Assembly: GCF_949628265.1 (NCBI RefSeq)
Contig: NC_088787.1
Location: 1,602,501 to 1,666,500 of the forward strand
Length of the DNA stretch: 64,000 nt
Source: Cloeon dipterum
Lineage: Eukaryota > Arthropoda > Insecta > Ephemeroptera > Baetidae
Direction: 5' to 3'
The notes beneath the pieces are model-generated. The model was given only the letters and a program-made list of their open reading frames with translations, was not told the DNA's origin and made no database searches. Below, in pieces: positions 24,801-37,032 of the stretch (positions within the stretch are counted from its first letter, which is position 1; every line of letters starts with the position of its first letter). The position numbers were made by a program, and so were the translations under genes.

Positions 24801-27800
24801 GTTTTTTTCATTCATCAGACTTTCGCCGAATTTCTTGCAGCCCAGCATTTCCTAATTGAAATCGAGGATATTGGCGATTGTGAATCCCAAACCAGCACTG
24901 AAGATGGTGCAAATCTATTTTTCGAGCAATCGTTTTCGGGGTGCACAAAGTTTGTCGATCTGTTCTATTCCACAATTGTAAATGACGAGAAAAAGATTGA
25001 AGAGCACAAAGCATCCTTTCTTAAAGTCATGAAGTTGAATCCAGATAGTTTTTTGGAGTCGATTGTTTCTGGTCGTTGTATTAATATCTTCAAAATGATC
25101 TATCCTATGATTGCCTTTTGTAAAACCCAAGGGAAAAATTGCATTTCTGCTGAAAAGAATAAGACTCTTTTTTCCAAAGCAATCTGTGGTGAGGAAGAAA
25201 TTGCAATCATGCTGCTCGAAACGGACTTGATCAACAGTGATGATGAATTGCTAATTGTTTTACCTTACCTGTTGGAACCAGTAGCAGAATTCAACGCTAC
25301 ACTCTTCTTTGAGAAGCTGAAGACGAAGTATCCAAGATTGCCTGAGATGATACACTCTAGAAGATTTTTTATAGACGCTGGTGTGGTGGCGGCAAGAAAA
25401 AATTGCTGCGAAATCCTTGATCTACTGCTGCAAAGTGGTATCGACATCGATATCATACATGATATGGAAGGAAACGCCCTGCATTGTGCTGTCAGCTATG
25501 GATCTTTGCAATGCGTTGAAGTTTTGCTCAAGCATGGCGCAAAATTGGCCGTAGATTGTAGAGATAACGTTTTTGACCCGCTCATATTGGCTGTCAAAGA
25601 AAATCACGTACATGTGGTCAAATACTTGTTGGAGGAAACCATCAGCGGACTGCAACGCAACAAAGAAACTTTCGAAATCAAAGAAGTGAAGACAAAATTG
25701 AATGCTTTCCATTCTGCTATTCAAGAAGGGCACATAGAGGTCGCTAAATTATTATTAGAAAAGAGTCCAAGCTTGAAATATGAGGAAAATGACCATGATG
25801 AGAGTCCTTTACAATTTTCGGCTAGACGTGGATGTTTGGAATTGTGTCAATGGCTAATTGACGAAGAAGGGGTGGACGTCGAAACTTTACAACCAAGTGA
25901 TGATAATTGGTGTTTTTATAAAGAGATATGCTCGGACCATTTCTTAATTCTGCAGAAGAGTGACATGAATATGACAGATGAAAAAGGAAAAACTGCTCTT
26001 CACTGCGCTGCGGAACATGGATATCTTGAACGCGTCCAAGAATTGATTGATGCTGAAGCAAATATCCGATCCGTTGACACAAATGGATGGAATGCTTTTC
26101 ATTTTGCTTGCAAATGTAACAGTGACGACCATAAAGAAAAAATTATTCGCTTGTTGCACAGCAATGACAGTCAACTGGCCAAGGAGAAAACCAAAAGTGG
26201 TGAAACAGGGCTGCACATTCTTCTGAAATTCAGCAAATGCCACTCGGTTGAGAAAGTGCGTTTTCTGGTCGAAGAAATTGGAGTTGATGCAAGATCAGAG
26301 GACAACAATGGCCACACTGCGTTGCGTATTGCATTTAACGAAGGAAAGGAATGCGTTGACTATTTGATGACAAAAGATATCGACCTGGAAGTAAAAAACA
26401 AACGGGGGCGAACGTGCCTGCATTTTGCCGCTGTAAATGATGATTTGGATGCTCTGCAAACTTGGAAAGAATTGGGTGGAGATTTGGATGTGGTTGACGA
26501 AGAAGGATCGACTGCGTTGCATTATGCTGCTAAAAGCGGACATTTGCAATTTGTGAAGAAGGTTCTAGCCTGCGCAGCCGAGGCCACCGAAGCCGAAAAT
26601 CAAGATTTTGGCGAGTGTTCTTCTGGATCCTCACTGAAAGAGATCGAGAGAGTGAACAGATGTGACAAAAAAGGAAGGAGAGCACTGCACCTTGCTGCTG
26701 AATCAGAAAATATTGATTTGGTGAAATGGTTGCTTGAAAACAACGCAGATTTAACTCTAACGGACATGGTAGGAAAGAATGCAATCCACTACGCCATCCA
26801 AAACGAAAGAATGTTTCGATTCATCAATGAGAAGAATGGACATCTTGTAAACCAACGTTTAAAAGATGGAAATACAACTCTTCATTTGACACTATACAAC
26901 AAAGAGGTTGTTGGGTGGATTTTACAGCAAGGTGACATTGATTTAAACGCAAAAAATAATTTAGGCGAGACACCTTTCTTAGTGGCTTGCAAAGAATTGT
27001 TCTCGAATGTCGCCGAATTGCTGTTGACCAGAAATGTTGAGGTCAATGTCTCGGACTCTAGAGGAAAAACTGCAATGCACTACGCCGCACATTGGGGAAA
27101 ATTGGGTTTAATGCAGAAGATGTATGAGAAAGATGCGGATTTGACTCTAACAGACAACGAGGGAATGAACGCTTTGCACCACGCGATGCACAACTTTGAG
27201 GTACTTTCATTTCTTCACGAGAAGAACAATGACTTGTTGAATCAGCGTTTGAAAAACGGAGACACAACCCTCCATTTGGCAATTAGTTTTTACGGGTATT
27301 TCGGTACAACTAACGCAATTCTCTTCATTGTTGAACTATGCGAAAATTACTGGAATGAGACAAACAACGAGGGCGAGACACCTCTTCTGCTGGCTTGCAA
27401 GGTGAGGAACTGGATTTTTGCTAACATTTTGCTGGCAAAAGCAGTTGATATACATGTGAGAGATAAAAATGGAAGAACAGCCCTGCATTACGCCGTGAAT
27501 TTGGATAACCACTTTATTCCATGGAGAGATCCATATGCCTTTGATTTGGTGCACGAGTTGTGCAAAAGAGGCGCCGATTTGGCTTTGACAGACAACGAAG
27601 GCAAGAACGCATTTCATCATGCGATAACAAACCATCACATGGCTCTATACATTCATGGGCTAAATGGGGATTTGGTTAAAGAGCGTTTGAACAATGGAGA
27701 TACCTCTCTACATCTGGCAATCAAAGTAGACGAAAGATACATAAATGAATACTTTGTTACTTGGCTTGTGGAGCAAGACGTCATCGATTTGAACGCGAGA

Positions 27801-27980
27801 AATGCTCTGAACGAAACCCCGCTGATTCTGGCTTGCAAGGGGAGCTATCACCTTAGGAATATTGTTAAAATTCTATTGTCAAAAAATGTGGATGTCAATG
27901 TAAAAGACAATGAAGGGAAACTGGCTCGGCACTACGTAGAACAGTTTTGTCCAATGCAAATACTTAAAAAGATGTATTAA
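21891..27980 (+). CDS. Gene B: caspase / pseudo-caspase / NACHT / ankyrin protein (1855 aa)
   Basis: Nine coding exons: 21891-21958, 22014-22225, 22280-22461, 22514-22643, 22702-22906, 22977-23224, 23279-23496, 23616-23691 and 23752-27980. Layout and phases match gene A. The caspase part has IREGDAQD, SHG and PCRG, and p10 has AKRDQKG. The second caspase-like part reads GKPKILFLVNQE where an active enzyme has QACRG. NACHT motifs are GTGKTT, LDGFDEI and GTRP. The ankyrin array is shorter than in A: three rather than five units of the roughly 145-residue GDTTLHL-type block. The stop at 27978-27980 cuts off about a dozen codons that are still recognisable relative to gene A (TCAAGCG..AGAGAATTAG). 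A 3' acceptor 8 bases before the ATG implies an upstream non-coding exon. Confidence 0.87.
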
Positions 27981-28362
27981 ACTCAAGCGTCAAGCATTGT
28001 CACCAACGAAGAGAATTAGCGATAAATTCTCTCTTAAGTTTGTAAGTACCAGATTAGGTAATGTTTTCATAGCGTTTTTTTGTAAACGGGATCATATATT
28101 ATACTTGATTTTAATATTTTGAATTCATTTTATATGTTTAAATTTTAACCACTTTTGTAGAATATAAGAACCTTTCATTTATATGGAAAATTTGTTAATC
28201 GGTGACGAATATGAAAATCAACTGGTTGTTTAGCTTAAGGATTACACTTGCTGTAGCAAATATACCACGAAGAAATGCGTTGTTGAAGTAATTATTCTGA
28301 ATTGTGGAAAATAATTTTAGAATGTAAATAATTAGAATGGTGTACTGCTTGAGGCGTCATAC

Positions 28363-28368
28363 AATAAA
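28363..28368 (+). terminator. Candidate polyadenylation signal of gene B
   Basis: AATAAA 383 bases after the stop codon in an AT-rich 3' flank. It is a consensus hexamer only, with no independent support. Confidence 0.35.
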
Positions 28369-28559
28369 ATTAAAATAGCTAGTAAAATGATTGCTTTTTT
28401 ATTCCAAAATAGAAATGATTATCTTGATGATGCTTGTTCATTTTTGTATATGTATTATGAATCATTTTGGAGCATTGGTTACAGTTTTTTCAACGATGAA
28501 ACTGCGAAACATACGTGCAGTAATACGTGCTTAACGAGTCTTTCGTTTCTTACCTTGGA

Positions 28560-29650
28560 CGGTCAAGTATATCATTTTTTTTCTACACCAGAGACAATTA
28601 AAATCATTTAAAAATGGAAACAATTAATTTTTATAAGCATTTTATATCCAGACGCCGCGCGTACAAGAAAAAAATAAAATTGCTGTGCGTAACAAAAATA
28701 ATCTTGTTTATCTCGACGAGATTGGCTCTGTGCGGGCGAGTGTTGAACTGATAGAAAGGAGAGAGTGAAACCGCGGTGACTCACAGCCAAAAAAGTCTAA
28801 CTCGCGAGAGGCGACACTCAAGCCGGCCGATTTGCACGCACACCACGACGAGAAGCCGGTGCCGCGAGTCGCGTGTGTGAACGTCCACGCGGCAACCGAC
28901 GAGTTGCTCTCTCTCCAAATTGTCAGGGAAACTGCCCTGAAAATTTTCACGCGTTCTTTGGCTAGATGTGAGATCAACTATAAGGTAAGTCAAATGTTTT
29001 AGGGTAACTGCAATTTATTACATCTGTGATAACGTTTTGACAGCTTGAAGGTGAAATTAAAAATAAATTCGCATTTATAGGGACAGTTTTCTTTAACATT
29101 AATATATTGTAACTTTTGCGGAGTGCTCCGTAAAATTATTAAAACAATACACAGCTTAATAATTCATATTTTATTTTTCAAGCAACATTGCACAAAATTT
29201 TCTTATAAAATTTAACCGCACAGGGCTGCCGTCTCAAAATAATTTTTGACGCATGCCGACTACTGTGCTGCGATAAGAGTGCGAATTTGATTAAGATTAA
29301 AAAGCCTTGAGGCGATTTTCGAGCGCGTGTGTTGCTCTTTCCTTTCCTCATCCGCTGACTGATCGGCGGATTTGTTTAAATATAGCTTCTTCCACCTTAA
29401 AATAGGTGTTTTTATTTTGGAGTGCTCAGTAATACTATATTTTTCATGCAACAAATCAGATTTTTTTCTGCTAAAATTTAGTCACAGAGCTTGCGTATTG
29501 AAATATTGTTTGCCGTCTGATGACTAATGCGATAAGAGTATGATTAACAAGGCGGCATTGATAACGGTACTTAGACTTTTTGGGTTGCTCTTTTCATCTC
29601 CTGATGCGCCGACCAGCCGCGCTACTCATCGACGGATATGTTAAATAATA
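28560..29650 (-). repeat. GC-rich flank repeat between genes B and C
   Basis: Minus-oriented copy. The first part (28610-28990) ends in ATGTGAGATCAACTATAAGG; it is followed by TTTTGCGGAGTGCTCCGTAA and two units of the GCGATAAGAGTGCGA part (about 29100-29400 and 29440-29650). The arrangement is the same as at 20030-21290 and 37795-39000. Confidence 0.7.
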
Positions 29651-31101
29651 ACTCCTTCCAGGCTAGATGAGCTGGGCATGAGAATAATTAGGTTTTTTGC
29701 GGCTAGTTTTTCCAGTGTTTTTGCAAACAAATTTTGCAGCAGTTGATTTTCGCCTATTCAGCTCTCTTGCCAACTTTTTAAGACAAAATTTCAATAAAAT
29801 AAGTTTTAGAATATTTTTTTATCTAAATATTTAATTGCTAAATTTCCCTTAGTCTGATGTGCCATCTAACGGTCAATTCGCCAATTACCGGGCTAATCAG
29901 CTGTTCGCAAAGAAATAACAACAAAAATATTCATATTGTGCTGACGGTATTTACATGATAAATTCTCCAAGCCAATTTGTTACTTTCCCACCGTACTCTA
30001 CCAAGACGCCATATCTGCGTGTTTCGTGAATCCGGCCCTCGGTAAGGAAAAGAAGTCGAGAAGGGATGGACTTGTCCTCCGCCTTCGCGCTTCCTTGAAC
30101 CTAGAGATTCTCTAGTTAAACTTTCGTGCCAAAATAATCGTTAATAAAGTCAAGTTTTACATAATGCACAATAGAATGTTTTGCTTTTATTCATGAACTG
30201 TATCTAAAGTGATTTAATCCGACAAGGTAAGTGCTTTTCCATACAGATAACACGGTTAAAACGTGTGTCACTGATTTAAGGTTTAATTTAATCCATTTTT
30301 TTTGCTCGTTTTATCCCTGTCCGAGGACCGGAGGACCGGGAAGGGCGCGTACTGCACTAGCACGAATGCTGAAACCCGGGTCCCAATAACACCGCGAACG
30401 GATAACATGGGCGCACCGGGCCGCACAGGGACCCAGCCCACTCAAGGGCCACTTGCCTCCGCACTCCGCACCGAGGACTGCATTGAAACGCTAGACATTT
30501 GTCCCGTGAATCCAAATCACGCATGCTGGAAAGGTGCAAAGCAGCCCGTCGATCAATTTCAGCATTTCGAGTCACTAAACTAACCACTTTTTGCCATCTC
30601 TGACATTGGGTAGCCAGTATTAGATCTCCGAACTGCTCAAATATCTCCCATTGCTCTAACACTCCTGAGAGTGCCTTAACAATGCGAGCCAACGGGCTGG
30701 TATTCCATGTGGAAGGGGGAAAACCAGCAGCCTCGTATGAACTTCAAATATCAAACAAAAGAATAACGGCAACCCAAAAAGTGTTGCCTCATAGTTCAAG
30801 ATCTGCGTTGTCCTTTATCCGAGACTTTTATGCGATCCGTTGAATTATATAGTGCATATTTCGATCATTGAGGTTTGCACTTTAAATTTAATGTCTTATG
30901 AAAAGGGAAATTAAATTTCCTACAACCTTCCAGTCCCCAAAAGGTTACATCTCAAATATTCTCACCTCCTTGAAGCCATTCTATCTTGAATACATTCGGT
31001 TAAAATGTTAGATCCAGTCCGAAACTTTACTTCGCAATCATTTTTGCACAGCATTGTAGGTAATTAGTGGTTTTCAACGATTTTTTTTTTCAGGAGAAAA
31101 G
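29651..31101. other. Intergenic stretch upstream of gene C
   Basis: About 30597-30705 is a reverse-oriented copy of the repeat found upstream of both serpins (minus strand: GCTCGCATTGTTAAGGCACT and GGGAGATATTTGAGCAGTTC). A GC-rich patch at 30315-30550 holds an open frame on each strand, neither with a recognisable domain. I see no gene that I can support. The 5' non-coding exon of gene C may lie here. Confidence 0.45.
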
Positions 31102-34100
31102 ATGCCTGAGGGCCCAGCCAATTTAGGATATTTCGTGTCGAAAGACCAAACTATACAAAACGCAGACAAGTATAATCATCGTGGAAATTAGCAAATATAA
31201 TTGAATTAAAACCCCAATTATCAGTGTTTGCGTGCTCGTCGTCCACTACAACTTTGAACATGTCAAAAACAACTACCTTTTTCGAAAAGGAGATGCTGAG
31301 GACGTAAAGAATCTGGAAAGAACCTACAGTGAGAACCGGAAGTGCAACTTCCACGATGAGTTGTCACCGGAAAAAGGGAAGTTGCTCAAATTGCTTTCCG
31401 ATCAAGAAGAACTATTAAAATTATTCGGGTGTTCAGGTAAAACGAATCACTTTACAATAAATTCTATTTCATTGTGTTGGTTTTACAGATGTTCCATCCG
31501 TATTTGTGCTTTACATTCTTTCTCACGGCCACAGAGATGGAATAATCTTCACAGATCATTACAAGAACGATAATCGCGCGGGCGTGGAAGAGCAGCGCGC
31601 CAGCAGAAGTGACGGAGGCCTAGATCCAATAGATTTATTTATTTCCTTCACAATAACGGAGATTTTCGATTCTCTGAAAAAGCTGACTGGCTTCGAGGAT
31701 TGTCTTAAACTTATAAACTTTGGTGTAGGGTCTCTCTTAAATATCATCAAGAGTTTGTAATTAAATAATTAATTTATAGCCATGTAGAGGGGAACTGATG
31801 GACGCAGTTCATAACGAAAACCAGAAAAAGATACCGTTCAAGAACGAAAACTCTTGCCGAATCACCTACAGCCCTGAGATGAGGAACACCGTTGTGTTCT
31901 TCTCAACAGTTGAAAGTAAGATTTTTGTCATTTAAATTTGTATTCTTTAATTTGCATTAATTTTCGCAGCAACCCTGGCTAATCGAGACCAATCAGGAAC
32001 AACTTTCACCCGCCTAACTTGCCAGGTGTTAGATTCGATTGAGAAGGACGAAAGTCTCATTAATGTCCTAGCAATTATTCAATATGAGAGTCACAAAGTT
32101 GCAGTCAAAGAGATAACTGGACAAACTCCTGAAGTAAAGATGTTTTCTCAGGACAGAAGTTTCGTCTTCTCAAAGTGAGTTTTCGTGATTAACAGGCATT
32201 CTGTTGAGTTTTAAGACATAATGAATATCAGCTTAATGCTGAAAAATCATATGATTTCCCTGCAAGAAAAATGATGTCAGTGACGTGAAAATGACGAAAA
32301 ATTTTGTATTTTCAAAAGGCTTTAAATTTTGATTTTGAACAATTAAAAACAAGTTTTGTTGGTTTTCCATTGAATTTTGAGCAAATTTGGAAAATTTCCT
32401 CATCCCTTCAATGACGTCACTGAGACATCACTGTGATATCACTCACGTCACGATTGCACTCCCGAAGACACGAGGAATGAAAATGATGTCAAAATGATAT
32501 CATATTGACATACCCACGGTGACCAAACGTTTTAATATTTTTCCATTGATATACCAAAGAAATCAATATAATATCTCTAAAATTTTCCAATTTTGGAAAA
32601 AATTCAAAAAATTTAAAAAAAAATTTGTCATTTTTTCATACTTTTTTAAATTAGCAAATGGGGCCTACAATTCAGGTGTGCAGGGTCACGATTCGATGTG
32701 ATGTCAAAGTGACGTCAAAGTGACGTCGAAGTGACGTCAAAGTGACGTCAAAGTGATATCAATATGATATCAATATGACATGCTCAGCGTGATGATTTTT
32801 TGAAATTCTAAGGATGCACGTGATATCAATGTGACATCAATGTGATGTCCCAAAAGAATTTGAAACAAAAAAATTATGAAATTAATTAATTAATTTAAAT
32901 GTTAATGATCAGCAAAGATTTCATATTTTTTTGTTTCAAATTCTTTTGGGACATCACATTGATGTCACATTGATATCACGTGCATCCTTAGAATTTCAAA
33001 AAATCATCACGCTGAGCATGTCATATTGATATCATATTGATATCACTTTGACGTCACTTTGACGTCATTTGGACATCACATCGAATCGTGACCCTGCACA
33101 CCTGAATTGTAGGCCCCATATGCTATGAAATATAAAAAAGTATGACAATATGACCAACAAAAAATTTTGATTTTATTCAATTTTTTAAATTTTTCCAAAA
33201 TTGGAAAATTTTAGAGATATTATATCTTTTGAATATCAACGGAAAAATATTAAAACGTTTGCAAACGTTTTAATATTTTTCCATGGTCACCGTGAGTATG
33301 TCATTTTGACATCATTTTCATTCCTCGTCTCTTCGGAAGTGCAATCGTGACGTGAGTGATATCACAGTGATGTCTCAGTGACGTCATTGGAAGGATGAGG
33401 AAATTTTCCAAATTTGCTCAAAATTCAATGGAAAACCAACAAAACTTGTTTTCAGTTGTTAAAATAAAAATCGTGACGTGAGTGATATCACAATGATGTC
33501 ACAGTGACGTCATTGAAGGAATGGGAAATTTTCCAAATTTGCTCAAAATTCAATGGAAAACCAACAAAACTTGTTTTCAGTTGTTAAAATAAAAATCGTG
33601 ACGTGAGTGATATCACAATGATGTCACAGTGACGTCATTGAAGGAATGGGAAATTTTCCAAATTTGCTCAAAATTCAATGGAAAACCAACAAAACTTGTT
33701 TTCAGTTGTTAAAATAAAAACTGTGACGTGAGTGATATCACAGTGATGTCACAGTGACGTCATTGAAGGAATGGGAAATTTTCCAAATTTGCTCAAAATT
33801 CAATGGAAAACCAACAAAACTTGTTTTTAGTTGTTCAAAATAAAAATTTAAAGCCTTTTGGAAATACAAAATTTTTCATCATTTTCACGTCACTGACATC
33901 ATTTTTCTTGCACTTGAGTGTAATTGTGACGTGAGTGATATCAAAGTGATGTCACAGTGACGTCATTGCAGGGATGGAAAATTTAATGCTTGAATAAGGA
34001 AATCAGTAAATATTTTTATTTTATAAAATGGAAAAAACTCCATGTTTTCGATTGGTTGGAAACGCAAATAATTTGCGATGGCTGGGAGATTAAGATTATT

Positions 34101-37032
34101 AAAATAAAAGTGACAAGCGTGACGGGGCTACTTTTTCCGCTTATGCTCATAACGGTGGAGATTCCTTACACTCAGAATTATATTGTATGCGATGTATGTG
34201 ACAATAAAATATAATTCATATGTGTGTTCTTCGTTCCTAATCAAAAAATTAATTGAATTTTCCAGGAAAAAATATAATTGTGATGTCATATTGATATCAC
34301 CAGGGTGACGTCAAATTGACGTCACTAAATGTCCGTCACAATGGGATCATATTGATATCATTATGATATCACAACCAAAAAATTTTTCCCAGAAAATTAT
34401 TTTTATTGCATTTTCAAAACTGACAGTTTTTGGATCCGTATTCCTCAAGTGACGTCAATATGACGTCATATTGACGTCACTCCAGGTTGGAGCTCGGAAT
34501 ACGGATCCAAAAACTGTCAGTTTTGAAAATGCTATTAAAATAATAGCATTTGGGGAAAATTTTTTGGTCGTGATATCATAATGATATCAATATGATCCAA
34601 TTGTGACGGACATTAAGTGACGTCAATATGACGTCACCCGGGTGATATCATGTGACATCAATATGACGTCACAGTGATATTTTTTTTCTTGCAGGGTTAT
34701 TATGTCTTTCAGAAGTCCTTCAGCTTCCTCGATGTTGGACGTACAAGCTGTAAAAAATGAAAAGAATGTCGATTATTACCCTTGGGAAAAATTGCGACGC
34801 CGTCTTGCGATTCTATTTTCCGCAGAGCAAAATGATCATTTGAAAGAAATTAAAATCGCTCTGTCCCAAAACCTATATTTTGAGACCAGCGAAGTGAAGC
34901 TGAATGAAAACCTTGGAGAAACTATTAATAGAGGTTTGACTACTACTTATAATGAAATGCTGTTTATTAAAAAAAATTCACATTTCAGTCTCTAGAAATG
35001 ACTCCAACATTGGTTGCATATTTCTTATATTTTTTGGCCATGTGAGTGAAAACAATGAGACGAATGAGGTTTGCGTGCAGGTCGACGGCAAGAAAACTGC
35101 TGTATCTGGAATACTGCGCGAGTTGATTGGGCCAAAAAACGACCAGTGGATTGGAAAACCAAAAATAATATTCGTTGTGAATCAGGAATCGGGATCGTTT
35201 GACGCCGTACGTGTTTGATTTTTAGTTAATTTCGTAACATTTCCAATATGAAAATAATAAAAAGTAACTCCCATTGTATTTATTTTAAAGAAAGGAATAA
35301 AGCAGCCCAAAATGGAAACATCAGCAACAAACCACAGTGGATGGTTAGTCCTTGTTTTACATGGCAAAGGTAGTTTTAATTTTAATCAAAATATAAGAAC
35401 CAGTAAATATTTTTTTTCTGTCTAGATAAACTTGAAAAGCTGATCGAAATCTTCAAGGGGCAAGAGCTGAAAAAGGAGAAAAGTCTGCAAGAACTGCTGG
35501 CAAGTCTGCTTATTTCCGAATCAGAAGAAAATAGAGATATGCTTAACTCGACGCTCCAGTATCTTCTGAAGTTTCCCGATCCTTTTGTCAAACCTACCTT
35601 CTCAGTGATCAAGCCTGAACAATCTCGACAAGAGCATGTCAGCTTCGACAGCTTGGTCGAGGAATCAGCAGGAAAAAGCCAAATCTGGCTCTTGAGTTCA
35701 GTCTCAGGCTCAGGAAAGACGACTGTTCTCAGGGAGATTACTTTTCAGCTTGGAATACTAAATCCAGGTTTAAAAATTGTACGCATTTCCCTCCCGAAGG
35801 TTCAGTTCAGAGACCAAAAGAAGAAGAACGTTGTTGACGAGATTAAATTTCTCACGGAAGACACTGACAATTTGCGAGAGGAAATCACCAAGAGCATAGA
35901 AAATAAGCAATGTGTAGTGTTGCTTGATGGGTTTGATGAAATCCGTCCTGAGAACCATGAAAAAGTTCTAAATGTAATCGAAGCTCTAGAAAAGAAGCAG
36001 ATATCCATTTGGATCGGAACAAGACCTCACGCAGCCGAAGCAATCCAAAAGAGGACATCAAAAGCTGTATTAGTGCAGATTGATCCCTTGAATGAAGAAC
36101 AGCAAATTGAGTTGATGCAGCTGATGACGGGCAAGAGTCGAGACGAATGCGTACGATTCATTCAGAACTTTGCATCAAAGGACATCTTAGAAAATCCTTT
36201 GAACCTTTCTTTGTTTGCGCAGTGCAGGACCGAAGGAAACTTGTACCAAATATACGACAAGGTTGTACGACTCAAAGTGGAACTCTCTGTGATCAGGAAT
36301 GGATATGACAAGAAAAACAATGTCAAGTTTCAAGAAAAATTTGACGTTGTATTGGAACGTCTTCAAGAGATAGCAAGTTTCCACATCAGAGGAGATGAAA
36401 TAGATGGTGACACAAGAGATAACCTTGGCAAAATCAACTCCTATTGCATAGCCACGTTTGAAAACAACAAAGTTTATTTCGAACATAAGAACTTTGCTGA
36501 ATTTCTTGCAGCCCAGTATTTTCTACAGGAAATCAAGGGTGTTAGCGAAATCATTGAAGAAGTTGCAAATCTATTTTTCGGGCAATCCTTTCAGTGGTGT
36601 AGAAAATTTGTCGATCTGTTCTATTCCACAGTTATACACGACGAGGACAAAATTGAAGAGCACAGAGCATCACTGATTGCAGTCATGAAGTTGGATCCAG
36701 ATAGATTTTTGGGATTGATTGCTTCCGATGGTTGCACAAATATTTTCAAAGTGATTTACCCAACTATCACCTTTGGTAAAAAACAAGAGGGCGAATATAT
36801 TTCTGTTGGAAAGGATATGAGTCTTTTGGTCAGGGCAATCGATGGTGCAGCAGAAGAAATTGCAGTCTTGCTGCTCGACACGGACTTGATCGGAAGTGAT
36901 GAAGAGTTGCAATTAATTTTACCTGTCCTGTTGAAGTCAGTAGCTGAATCAAAGGCAACACTCTTCTTTGAGAAGCTGAAGACAAAATATCCTGGATTAC
37001 CACAGATGATATCCGCTCGAGAAGATATTTAA
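31102..37032 (+). CDS. Gene C: caspase / pseudo-caspase / NACHT protein lacking ankyrins (999 aa)
   Basis: Nine coding exons: 31102-31169, 31225-31436, 31489-31724, 31780-31915, 31970-32174, 34695-34933, 34989-35206, 35291-35369 and 35426-37032. The caspase motifs FRKGDAED, SHG, PCRG and ANRDQSG are present, the second caspase-like domain is again inactive (FVVNQESGS), and NACHT has GSGKTT and LLDGFDEI. Exon 3 carries an 18-residue insertion rich in Ala, Arg and Ser between the His and Cys positions. Intron 5 is 2.5 kb, compared with about 70 bases in B and D, because of hairpin-forming elements. The frame ends at ISAREDI after a one-base shift near 37018. Downstream, almost the whole ankyrin region is deleted. 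It may be a pseudogene, or it may encode a shortened protein that keeps caspase and NACHT. Confidence 0.75.
32261..33912. mobile_element. Foldback element with arms of about 650 bases, in intron 5 of gene C
   Basis: The left end (TGCAAGAAAAATGATGTCAG) is repeated in reverse complement at the right end (CTGACATCATTTTTCTTGCA). The two arms can be followed inward through GGCCTACAATTCAGGTGTGC and GAATTTGAAAC to a centre near 32880-32925. The right arm is lengthened by a tandem array. There is no coding capacity. This is the structure of a foldback-type or large MITE-type DNA element. Confidence 0.85.
33347..33850 (+). repeat. Tandem array of about four 125-base units
   Basis: Units begin with GTGACGTGAGTGATATCACA at about 33347, 33473, 33598 and 33723, giving periods of 126, 125 and 125 bases. 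Each holds GTGACGTCATTGAAGGAATG and AAAATTCAATGGAAAACCAA. Units two to four are nearly identical. The array lies in the right arm of the foldback element; the left arm has a single unit. Confidence 0.9.
34279..34680. mobile_element. Second hairpin-forming element next to exon 6 of gene C
   Basis: The left arm runs through GGATCATATTGATATC and CTGACAGTTTTTGGATCCGT; the right arm reverses it with ACGGATCCAAAAACTGTCAG and GATATCAATATGATCC. The loop region is about 34440-34495. It is rich in TGACGTCA and GATATC words like the larger element. It ends roughly ten bases before the splice acceptor of exon 6. Confidence 0.8.

Noticed and set aside
24194-27838. Minus-strand open frames across gene B and similar ones across gene D
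   Set aside because: They are shadows of the long ankyrin-coding exon, with recurring Cys/Ser/Phe-rich composition caused by the reverse complement of ankyrin codons.
30302-30692. Overlapping open frames on both strands (93 and 111 codons)
   Set aside because: They result from a GC-rich patch plus a dispersed repeat; neither shows a protein family pattern.
33347-33850. CRISPR-like spaced direct repeats
   Set aside because: The units are contiguous 125-base tandem copies without unique spacers, in a eukaryotic intron.
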